Part shown: in pieces, positions 1 through 4,533 of the stretch | Layout of the letters: every line of letters begins with the position of its first letter | How positions within the stretch are numbered: position 1 is the first letter of the stretch | NCBI GenBank assembly: GCA_016780695.1 | Contig: JADHLK010000075.1 | Span: 1 to 6,570 of the forward strand | Direction of reading: 5' to 3' | DNA from: Alphaproteobacteria bacterium | GTDB lineage: Bacteria; Pseudomonadota; Alphaproteobacteria; Puniceispirillales; Puniceispirillaceae | DNA length: 6,570 bases | Translations under genes and position numbers: made by a program | Notes under the pieces: generated by a model | The model's input: only the letters and a program-made list of their open reading frames with translations | The model's database searches: none | Told to the model about the DNA's origin: nothing

Positions 1-447
1 GGAAATCAAATTGATCAGGGCAGACGGGATAAAAAACGGGCTGACCCGGCGCGGGCCGCGCTCATTCAGCAATTCTGCTGTCTCCACAATCGATTGCAGA
101 CCGCCAATGCCAGAGCCGATCATTACGCCGGTTCTGTCCTGCTGGGCAATCTCGGTCGGCTGCCAGCCGGAATCGGCGACCGCTTCAAATGCTGCGACCA
201 TGCCCAGCTGAATAAACCGATCCAGCTTGCGCTGTTCCTTTGGCTCAATGAAACTGTCCATATCCAGCCCGCCGGGCTGATCCGGGCCGGGCACCTGTCC
301 GGCAATCTGGCAGGCAATATCATCTATCTGGAAATTTTCGATACGGGCCAGCCCGCTGGCCCCGGCAATGATCTGCTGCCAATTATGGTCAACGCCCACG
401 CCCAGCGGCGTTACCATTCCCAAGCCTGTAACTACGACCCGACGCAT
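1..447 (-). CDS. fabF: Beta-ketoacyl-ACP synthase II, N-terminal part (cut by window edge)
   Basis: Condensing enzyme that elongates acyl-ACP with malonyl-ACP in cytoplasmic type II fatty acid synthesis. The 149 visible residues begin MRRVVVTGLGMVTPLG, the standard KAS II N-terminus. They continue through a KLDRFIQLGMVAA-like segment and the GVMIGSGIGGL segment, then SPFFIPSALIN, which lies shortly before the nucleophilic cysteine. That cysteine and the two catalytic histidines would lie beyond the edge, so catalytic integrity cannot be judged. The ATG at 447 is chosen because the family's conserved N-terminus begins exactly there. A purine-rich AGGGGATGAG precedes it. It follows acpP by 97 nt in the same direction, the usual acpP-fabF order. 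No frameshift is visible in the 149 codons. Assignment as FabF rather than FabB rests on N-terminal similarity and on the acpP neighbour. Confidence 0.95.
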   Translation of the reverse strand, partial: MRRVVVTGLGMVTPLGVGVDHNWQQIIAGASGLARIENFQIDDIACQIAGQVPGPDQPGGLDMDSFIEPKEQRKLDRFIQLGMVAAFEAVADSGWQPTEIAQQDRTGVMIGSGIGGLQSIVETAELLNERGPRRVSPFFIPSALINLIS

Positions 448-532
448 ATCTCATCCCCTGCTTTGCAAACAATAATGGCCCTGAACGACCGCCGGAGCAA
501 GCCCGCAGCCGTTCAAAGCCACTTGGATGTCC

Positions 533-550
533 GCCTGAAAGGGCTCAGGC
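533..550 (-). other. Small inverted repeat over the acpP stop codon
   Basis: GCCTGA (533-538) and TCAGGC (545-550) are perfect complements around a 6-nt loop, and the right arm contains the acpP stop codon (545-547). On the transcribed strand no T-tract follows, so this is not a convincing intrinsic terminator. It could be a weak mRNA processing or stability hairpin between acpP and fabF, or chance. Confidence 0.25.
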
Positions 551-778
551 AGCGCTTTCAAGAAAATCAACCGCATCCTTGACTGTCTGGATTTTTTCCG
601 CAGCATCATCAGGAATTTCACAGCCGAATTCTTCTTCAAACGCCATAACCAGCTCAACCGTATCAAGGCTGTCTGCGCCCAAATCATCAATAAAAGACGC
701 GCCATCAACAACCTTGTCTGCATCAACACCCAGATGCTCAACAACAATTTCCTTAACGCGTTCTGCTACATCGCTCAT
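545..778 (-). CDS. acpP: Acyl carrier protein
   Basis: Small acidic cytoplasmic carrier that holds growing acyl chains on a 4'-phosphopantetheine arm for fatty acid, lipid A and phospholipid synthesis. It has 77 residues, the usual length. The signature [18 protein letters not shown] is intact, with the phosphopantetheine-accepting serine at residue 37 in DSL. Helix II, the acidic recognition helix for FAS enzymes, follows it directly. The start [12 protein letters not shown] is the family norm, and AAGGGG lies 7 nt ahead of the ATG. It sits between fabG (153-nt gap) and fabF (97-nt gap). The long upstream gap, which holds an operator-like palindrome, leaves room for an acpP-specific promoter. 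That would fit the need for far more ACP than FabD or FabG, but this is inference. Confidence 0.98.
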   Translation of the reverse strand: MSDVAERVKEIVVEHLGVDADKVVDGASFIDDLGADSLDTVELVMAFEEEFGCEIPDDAAEKIQTVKDAVDFLESAA

Positions 779-866
779 TTTGAGTCCCCTTCGCTCTCGG
801 GCAGTGACAGGCTTTTTGCAAATGAAAGCCCTATAAAAAAATGTTGCAGCGTCCTATCACAAATTT

Positions 867-881
867 TCTGGTCTGACCAGA
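867..881. promoter_or_regulatory. Operator-like perfect palindrome in the fabG-acpP gap (GntR/FadR-type)
   Basis: TCTGGTC (867-873) and GACCAGA (875-881) are perfect inverted repeats around a single central T. The core TGGTCnGACCA resembles known binding sites of the FadR branch of GntR regulators, such as enterobacterial FadR sites of form CTGGTnnGACCAG. It lies about 90 nt upstream of the acpP start. The 779-931 gap around it is AT-rich. It also holds three copies of the self-complementary hexamer TTGCAA (816-821, 883-888, 909-914) and a weak stem GGCTTT/AAAGCC (810-815 with 825-830). A minus-strand TTGCAA at 888-883 could serve as a -35 box that places the palindrome in the spacer, but the matching -10 is poor. 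The regulator is not in the window. A simple RNA hairpin is the alternative reading. Confidence 0.4.
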
Positions 882-931
882 CTTGCAATGACAGCTGCGG
901 AAAAATTATTGCAACAGCCAGAATTAGCTTA

Positions 932-1672
932 TCACAGCATTGCCATCCCGCCATTGACATGCAGGTTGGCCCCGGTGATGTAAGCCGCCTCCTCACTGGC
1001 CAGAAACGCCACCGCCGCCGCCACCTCTTGCGGGGTGCCCAGCCGCCCGGTCGGCACCTGCCCCAGCAACGCCTCTTTTTGGCTATCCGGCAAGACATCG
1101 GTCATCGCGGTTTCAATAAAGCCGGGCGAGACCAGATTGACCGTCATCCCGCGGCTGGCCACCTCAGCTGCCAGCGCCTTGCTGAACCCGGCCATCCCAG
1201 CCTTGGCAGCGGCATAATTGGCCTGTCCGGGATTGCCGGTTGCCCCTACGATAGAGGAGATCGAAATAATCCGCCCCCAGCGCGCCTTCATCATTGGACG
1301 CAGAGCCGCCCGGCTGAGCAGCATCACCGCCCGCAAATTAACCTCCATCACCGCATCCCATTCCTCATCCTTCATCCGCAAGAGCAGATTATCACGGGTG
1401 ATGCCGGCATTATTGACCAGAATATCTATCGGCGCGCCAGCTGCCTCACCGGCAGCTGTGATCAGCCCGGCCGCGGCTTCGGTATCATCCAGACGCGCTG
1501 CTGCCACCGCCACCCGCTCGCCAAGCTCTGCGGCCAATTCTGACAGGCGTTCGGCGCGGGTGCCATGCAGCACGACAAAGGCCCCTTGCTGGTGCAAGCT
1601 GCGGGCAATCTCGGCCCCGATGCCCCCGGTTGCGCCAGTTACCAAGGCTGTTTTTCCATCCAGCTGAAACAT
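932..1672 (-). CDS. fabG: 3-oxoacyl-ACP reductase
   Basis: NADPH-dependent short-chain dehydrogenase that reduces 3-ketoacyl-ACP to 3-hydroxyacyl-ACP, the first reductive step of each elongation cycle. Its 246 residues are the usual length. The Rossmann cofactor motif TGATGGIG is at 12-19 and NNAG at 87-90. The catalytic tetrad N112, S140, Y153, K157 is complete (YAAAK at 153-157). R131 and R174 align with the two arginines that contact ACP in the E. coli enzyme. The C-terminus TGANLHVNGGMAM is typical of FabG and marks it as the fatty acid enzyme among SDRs. Upstream is a G-rich AAAGGGGG six nucleotides before the ATG. The TGA stop is followed in frame by TAA. fabD lies 58 nt upstream, acpP 153 nt downstream. 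Confidence 0.97.
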   Translation of the reverse strand: MFQLDGKTALVTGATGGIGAEIARSLHQQGAFVVLHGTRAERLSELAAELGERVAVAAARLDDTEAAAGLITAAGEAAGAPIDILVNNAGITRDNLLLRMKDEEWDAVMEVNLRAVMLLSRAALRPMMKARWGRIISISSIVGATGNPGQANYAAAKAGMAGFSKALAAEVASRGMTVNLVSPGFIETAMTDVLPDSQKEALLGQVPTGRLGTPQEVAAAVAFLASEEAAYITGANLHVNGGMAML

Positions 1673-1730
1673 ATCAGCCCCCTTTTTTTGGTTAAGGTTT
1701 GGTTTTCAAGGCAAATCTACTGGGCCGCGC

Positions 1731-2666
1731 TCACCACAGCCCTTCTATATCTGCCAGCCTTTCGATATTGGCAATTTCTACACCTTCCAGCGTGCGCTTG
1801 ACCAGCCCGGACAAGACCTTGCCAGTGCCCAGCTCAATAAAGCGGCCTGCCCCATCCTGCTGCATCGCAGCCAGCGTCTCGCGCCAGCGCACCCGGCCGG
1901 TCACCTGCTCTACCAGATTATCGCGCAGCCGGGCAGCCTCTGTTTCCGGGGCTGCGGTAACATTGCAATAGACTGGCAGCTGGGCGGTTTGCAAATCCGT
2001 GTCGGCCAGGGCTTCGGCCATCACAGCTGCCGCCGGGGCCATTAGATCACAATGGAATGGTGCGCTGACCGGCAACTGCATTACCCGCCGCAACCCGCCA
2101 TCGCGGGCGGCCTGCATCGCCGCCTCTATTGCTGCCAGCTCACCGCTGATAACAATCTGGCCTGGGGCGTTGTCATTGGCTATTTGCACCAGCCCAGCCG
2201 CACTGCCCGCGGCCACAAACTCAGCTGCCTGTTCCATATCTGCCCCCAGCAGGGCGGCCATCGCACCGCTGCCAACTGGCACCGCGGCCTGCATCGAATC
2301 TCCGCGCAGCCGCAACAGCCGAGCCTCGGCAGGGATATTCAGCGTGCCGACACTGGCCAGAGCCGCATATTCGCCCAGCGAATGGCCGGCCACCATTATG
2401 CCGAGCTGCGCCAGCGTCTGGCCAGTTGCCTCCTGCAGCGCCCGCACCACCGCCAGCGAGCTGGCAAACAAGGCCGGTTGGGCATTACGGGTCAGGCGCA
2501 GCTGCTCTTCCGGCCCTTCTGCCATCAGCTGGAAAAGGTTTTCGCCCAGCGCGTCATCCACCTCATCAAAAACGGCGCGGGCGGCAGCTGACTCAGCTGC
2601 CAATTCCACCCCCATACCCACTGTTTGAGAGCCCTGACCGGGAAAAATAAAGCCTGTATGGGCCAT
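1731..2666 (-). CDS. fabD: Malonyl-CoA:ACP transacylase
   Basis: Transfers malonyl from CoA to the ACP phosphopantetheine, supplying the extender unit for FabF. With the ATG at 2666 the product is 311 residues, the family norm. The N-terminus MAHTGFIFPGQGSQTVGMG contains the oxyanion-hole GQGSQ (10-14). The nucleophile elbow GHSLGEYAAL puts the catalytic serine at 96. R121 (in LRLRGDSMQ) is the carboxylate-binding arginine equivalent, and H205 (in SAPFHC) completes the dyad. The frame stays open upstream to a TTG at 2738, but the extra 24 residues are not family-like and the TTG lacks a ribosome site. AGGATAGG precedes the chosen ATG. This is the first recognised gene of the leftward cluster. 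A possible 43-codon ORF lies 68 nt further upstream. Confidence 0.97.
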   Translation of the reverse strand: MAHTGFIFPGQGSQTVGMGVELAAESAAARAVFDEVDDALGENLFQLMAEGPEEQLRLTRNAQPALFASSLAVVRALQEATGQTLAQLGIMVAGHSLGEYAALASVGTLNIPAEARLLRLRGDSMQAAVPVGSGAMAALLGADMEQAAEFVAAGSAAGLVQIANDNAPGQIVISGELAAIEAAMQAARDGGLRRVMQLPVSAPFHCDLMAPAAAVMAEALADTDLQTAQLPVYCNVTAAPETEAARLRDNLVEQVTGRVRWRETLAAMQQDGAGRFIELGTGKVLSGLVKRTLEGVEIANIERLADIEGLW

Positions 2667-2708
2667 TTTGGACCTATCCTCTTCTTGCCTCGCTGCCTTG
2701 CTCTCGCT

Positions 2709-2738
2709 TGTATCGCATATCCAACCCCTGCCCTTCAA
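2709..2738 (-). promoter_or_regulatory. Weak candidate promoter for fabD
   Basis: On the minus strand TTGAAG (2738-2733) is followed 18 nt later by GATACA (2714-2709). The -35 is four of six to the sigma70-type consensus and the -10 only three of six. Transcription would start near 2701 and give a leader of roughly 35 nt to the fabD ATG. No better pair was found for fabD in the divergent region, so this is tentative. Confidence 0.22.
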
Positions 2739-2866
2739 TATTTTTCCTGTCGCCGCTGCTGCCAGCCCGGATCGGCCAGCTGCTGCGTTTCAGCCCTTGC
2801 CAAGCTACTGTCTTTCTGGCATAACGCGGCAACATTCGGCTCGGGCAAAAACTGTCCGGCCTTCAT
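2735..2866 (-). CDS. Possible small protein of 43 residues upstream of fabD
   Basis: I do not recognise this ORF. It starts ATG at 2866, preceded at 5 nt by AAGGGAG, a better Shine-Dalgarno than that of several certain genes here, and ends in TGA at 2735. The product begins MKAGQFLPEPNVAALCQKDS and ends WQQRRQEKY. It is hydrophilic, rich in Gln, Ala and charged residues, with one Cys and no membrane segment. The frame is also open upstream to an ATG at 2977, but that extension runs across the rpsF leader and start and is unlikely. It lies 68 nt ahead of fabD and would overlap the rpsF promoter and leader on the other strand. It could be a real small protein, a fabD leader ORF or chance. No promoter is evident for it. 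Confidence 0.3.
   Translation of the reverse strand: MKAGQFLPEPNVAALCQKDSSLARAETQQLADPGWQQRRQEKY
2797..2825 (+). promoter_or_regulatory. Candidate promoter of the rpsF operon
   Basis: TTGCCA (2797-2802, five of six to TTGACA) and CATAAC (2820-2825, four of six to TATAAT) are separated by 17 nt. This is the best sigma70-type pair on the plus strand of the divergent region. Initiation near 2832 would give an rpsF leader of about 115 nt, long enough to hold the structured element described next. Confidence 0.4.
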
Positions 2867-2929
2867 ATCAGCTCCCTTGCCAGCGCGGATTGTCCGGCTG
2901 GCTGGTTCAGGCCAGAAGGCCCGAACAAT
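2853..2929 (+). promoter_or_regulatory. Structured rpsF leader, possible S6:S18 autoregulatory element
   Basis: The octamer TGTCCGGC occurs twice, at 2853-2860 and 2891-2898. Both copies can pair with the same strand around 2915-2929. The distal fold pairs GGCCTTC (2858-2864) with GAAGGCC (2915-2921), 7 bp, and can extend past a C-C mismatch and a bulged A. The proximal fold pairs ATTGT (2889-2893) with ACAAT (2925-2929) and CGG (2895-2897) with CCG (2921-2923), capped by CTGGC/GCCAG (2898-2902 with 2911-2915). The element ends 8 nt before the AAGGAG ribosome site of rpsF. In many bacteria the S6:S18 complex represses its own mRNA through a leader hairpin with a bulged CCG. A CCG lies here at 2921-2923, but I cannot confirm a match to that motif. 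Confidence 0.35.
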
Positions 2930-2948
2930 TAGCCAAAAGGAGAGAAAA

Positions 2949-3455
2949 ATGCGGCTATATGAGACCGTGCTGATCATCCGTCAGGATGTGTCTGCCACGC
3001 AGGCAGAAAACCTGACCAATGATATGGTTGGCATTATTGAAAATGGCGGCGGTTCTATCAAGAAACGCGAATATTGGGGCCTGCGCTCGCTGGCTTACCG
3101 TATCAAGAAAAACCGCAAAGGCCATTATATCCTGCTGAATTTGGAAGCAGATTCGGCAACTTTGAATGAATTTGAACGGCTGATGCGCCTGAATGATGAT
3201 ATTCTGCGCTTTTTGACTGTTGCCCTCGATGAGGTGGAAGAAGGTCCGTCTATTATGATGCAGGCCCGCCCGGAACGGGGCGAGCGCGGGGATCGGGGTG
3301 ACCGGGGTGACCGGGGCGACCGGGGTGACCGGGGCGACCGCAGCGACCGGCGCAGCACCTCTGACCGGCGGCCTGCTGCTGAACCAGCTGCTGAGGCAGC
3401 GGCAGAAGCAGACAGTGCTGCAGACGCAAAAGCAGAAGAAAAAGAGGAGGCCTGA
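2949..3455 (+). CDS. rpsF: 30S ribosomal protein S6 with long repetitive tail
   Basis: Binds 16S rRNA together with S18 in the platform of the small subunit. Residues 1-98 form the usual S6 fold: [11 protein letters not shown], then a [19 protein letters not shown] segment and a [17 protein letters not shown] segment near the end of the core. The ATG at 2949 is fixed by this N-terminus and by AAGGAG six nucleotides ahead. At 168 residues it is longer than the roughly 130-residue E. coli protein. Residues 111-134 are a GER/GDR/SDR triplet array, then S/T/R residues. The last 27 are Ala/Glu-rich and end KAEEKEEA. Acidic S6 tails occur in other bacteria, and the E. coli one is glutamylated by RimK. 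The GDR array is the unusual part. It is followed after 2 nt by rpsR, whose ribosome site lies inside the rpsF 3' end. Confidence 0.97.
   Translation: MRLYETVLIIRQDVSATQAENLTNDMVGIIENGGGSIKKREYWGLRSLAYRIKKNRKGHYILLNLEADSATLNEFERLMRLNDDILRFLTVALDEVEEGPSIMMQARPERGERGDRGDRGDRGDRGDRGDRSDRRSTSDRRPAAEPAAEAAAEADSAADAKAEEKEEA
3279..3350 (+). repeat. Eight tandem 9-nt units in rpsF encoding GER/GDR/SDR
   Basis: In-frame nonamers of form GGN-GAY-CGG run without interruption: one GGC-GAG-CGC, six Gly-Asp-Arg units (3288-3341) and one Ser-Asp-Arg. The six GDR units differ only at third codon positions, mostly the Gly codon (GGT or GGC). Such near-identity suggests expansion by slippage or unequal exchange within rpsF. 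Copy number would be expected to vary between strains. Confidence 0.9.
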
Positions 3456-3457
3456 TC

Positions 3458-3712
3458 ATGGCACAGTTGGAAATCACCCGCGCTGCCGTGCGCCGTCCGC
3501 ATGGCCGCCGTCGCAAATCCTGCCCGTTTTCCGGGCCGAACGCGCCGAAGATTGATTATAAGGATGTCAAGCTGCTGACCCGCTTCACCTCGGAACGCGG
3601 CAAGATTGTGCCCTCGCGCATCTCTGCTGTATCGGCCAAGAAACAGCGCGAATTATCGCGGGCGATCAAGCGGGCCCGCTATCTGGCCCTGATGCCTTAC
3701 GCGATTGTGTAA
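3458..3712 (+). CDS. rpsR: 30S ribosomal protein S18
   Basis: Partner of S6 on the small-subunit platform. It is a basic 84-residue protein of normal length. The family core [21 protein letters not shown] and [34 protein letters not shown] are both present. The N-terminal segment is Arg-rich (RRPHGRRRK). GAGGAGG at 3444-3450 lies inside the rpsF tail codons, 7 nt ahead of the ATG. Only 2 nt separate the rpsF stop from this start, so translation is probably coupled, which suits 1:1 production of S6 and S18. rplI follows after 21 nt. Several Rhizobiales carry a DUF2232 membrane-protein gene between rpsR and rplI, and it is absent here. Confidence 0.98.
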   Translation: MAQLEITRAAVRRPHGRRRKSCPFSGPNAPKIDYKDVKLLTRFTSERGKIVPSRISAVSAKKQRELSRAIKRARYLALMPYAIV

Positions 3713-3733
3713 GCAGGATAAGGAGACATAGAT

Positions 3734-4405
3734 ATGGAAATCATTCTTCTTGAACGGGTGGAAAAGCTCGGCCAGATGGGCGATGTGGTCACGGTAAAGC
3801 CGGGCTATGCGCGCAACTTCCTGCTGCCCCGCGGTAAGGCATTGCGGGCAAACAAGGCCAATCTGGAAAAATTTGAGGCTGAGCGGGCCGATCTGGAAAC
3901 CCGCAATGCTGAACAGCGCTCGGCTGCTGAGGGGCAGGCCACGGATATGGAAAACTTGACCGTCTCGCTGGTGCGGGCTGCCTCGGAAATGGGCCAGCTG
4001 TTTGGGTCTGTTTCCGCCCGCGATATCGCCTCGGCGGTCGCTGAAAAGGGCTATGCCATTGATAAGCGGCAAGTGATCATGGACAAGGCGATCAAAACGC
4101 TGGGCCTGTTCGATGTGAAAGTCACCCTGCATGCTGAGGTCGCCATTCTGGTGACCGTCAATGTGGCTCGCTCTCTTGAGGAAGCTGAAACCCAGCTGAA
4201 GCTTGGCCACGCGATTGTCGCCTCCGATATGGAAGAAGAGGTCGCTGAGGAAGCCCCAGCTGAGGACGCCCCAGCTGTGGAGGCATCTGCTGAGGAAGCC
4301 GCCCCTGAGGAAGCATCTGCTGAGGAAGCCCCAGCTGAAGAAACAGCTGAAGAAACGGCTGACGCCCCAGATGAGGAAGAGGCAGCGGACAGCAAGGAGA
4401 GCTAG
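3734..4405 (+). CDS. rplI: 50S ribosomal protein L9 with acidic tail
   Basis: Elongated large-subunit protein near the L1 stalk that helps maintain reading frame. MEIILLERVEKLGQMGDVVTVKPGYARNFLLPRGKA is the canonical N-domain with the L9 signature. A charged helix (about 40-75) links it to the C-domain (about 76-150, including GQLFGSVSARDIA and KTLGLFDVKVTLHAEV). The product is 223 residues against about 149 in E. coli. The excess is mainly a tail from about 166 made almost only of Ala, Glu, Pro, Ser and Thr, ending AADSKES. Such tails on L9 occur in other Alphaproteobacteria, but this one is partly encoded by exact DNA repeats. AAGGAG at 3720-3725 lies 8 nt before the ATG. The terminator just downstream makes this the last gene of the ribosomal operon. 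Confidence 0.97.
   Translation: MEIILLERVEKLGQMGDVVTVKPGYARNFLLPRGKALRANKANLEKFEAERADLETRNAEQRSAAEGQATDMENLTVSLVRAASEMGQLFGSVSARDIASAVAEKGYAIDKRQVIMDKAIKTLGLFDVKVTLHAEVAILVTVNVARSLEEAETQLKLGHAIVASDMEEEVAEEAPAEDAPAVEASAEEAAPEEASAEEAPAEETAEETADAPDEEEAADSKES
4244..4338 (+). repeat. Imperfect direct repeats coding the Ala/Glu tail of L9
   Basis: A 20-nt sequence beginning GCTGAGGAAGCC and ending AGCTGA occurs exactly at 4244-4263 and again at 4319-4338. An 18-nt sequence beginning GCATCTGCTGAGG occurs exactly at 4283-4300 and 4313-4330, a 30-nt period. All copies are in the same reading frame (Ala-Glu-Glu-Ala units), so changes in copy number by whole units would not break the gene. This points to growth of the tail by local duplication. 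Confidence 0.85.
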
Positions 4406-4434
4406 AGGCTGTTTTGACAATAGACCCAAATCTG

Positions 4435-4466
4435 AAAACCGGCGGTTCTGGCTGCCGGTTTTTTTT
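4435..4466 (+). terminator. Intrinsic terminator after rplI
   Basis: AAAACCGGC (4435-4443) pairs perfectly with GCCGGTTTT (4454-4462) around a 10-nt loop, and the run of eight T (4459-4466) completes a textbook rho-independent terminator. It starts 30 nt after the rplI stop. It should end the rpsF-rpsR-rplI transcript and insulate dnaB, which then needs its own promoter or read-through. The A-run on the left could give weak function on the other strand, but no gene ends there. Confidence 0.9.
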
Positions 4467-4469
4467 GAC

Positions 4470-4478
4470 TTATCCCCA
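4470..4478 (+). promoter_or_regulatory. DnaA-box-like nonamer upstream of dnaB
   Basis: TTATCCCCA differs at one base from the DnaA consensus TTATCCACA. It lies between the rplI terminator and the candidate dnaB promoter. A short direct repeat TTCACA (4482-4487 and 4491-4496) follows. A single 8/9 match occurs by chance fairly often, so the site is only suggestive, though DnaA control of the replicative helicase gene would make sense. Confidence 0.25.
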
Positions 4479-4498
4479 GAATTCACACAGTTCACAGC

Positions 4499-4526
4499 TT
4501 GTCATGTCCGGCAGTTTGACTATGCT
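4499..4526 (+). promoter_or_regulatory. Candidate dnaB promoter placing the start at or next to the ATG
   Basis: TTGTCA (4499-4504, five of six to TTGACA) is followed after 16 nt by TATGCT (4521-4526, four of six to TATAAT). Initiation 7-8 nt after the -10 would fall at 4533-4534, the A of the preferred dnaB start. That gives a leaderless mRNA and agrees with the lack of any Shine-Dalgarno there. The match is moderate. Confidence 0.35.
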
Positions 4527-4533
4527 GGCAATC

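Noticed and set aside
533..550. Intrinsic terminator after acpP
   Set aside because: The stem is only 6 bp and no T-tract follows on the transcribed strand.
734..1543. 269-codon plus-strand ORF opposite fabG
   Set aside because: fabG on the other strand has complete family motifs. This frame is Pro/His/Arg-rich antisense translation without recognisable domains.
1999..2628. 209-codon plus-strand ORF opposite fabD
   Set aside because: Antisense shadow of a gene with an intact catalytic serine, arginine and histidine. Its Ala/Ser-rich composition is typical of such shadows.
2667..2738. N-terminal extension of fabD from TTG at 2738
   Set aside because: No ribosome site at the TTG, residues are not family-like, and the ATG at 2666 gives the standard FabD N-terminus.
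2900..2917. Second FadR-like site, CTGG/CCAG arms in the rpsF leader
   Set aside because: The arms flank an even 6-nt centre without the TGGTCnGACCA spacing. They are better explained as an RNA hairpin.
3279..3350. CRISPR-like array
   Set aside because: Units are 9 nt, contiguous, without spacers and in frame inside rpsF. This is a coding repeat.
3653..4495. 280-codon minus-strand ORF with repeated SRC/GGFLS-like segments opposite rplI
   Set aside because: It is the antisense shadow of rplI. Its apparent repeats are the complement of the L9 Ala/Glu tail repeats, and it runs through the terminator hairpin.
4414..4533. dnaB start at TTG 4414
   Set aside because: The extension would be encoded by the intrinsic terminator and has no family similarity.
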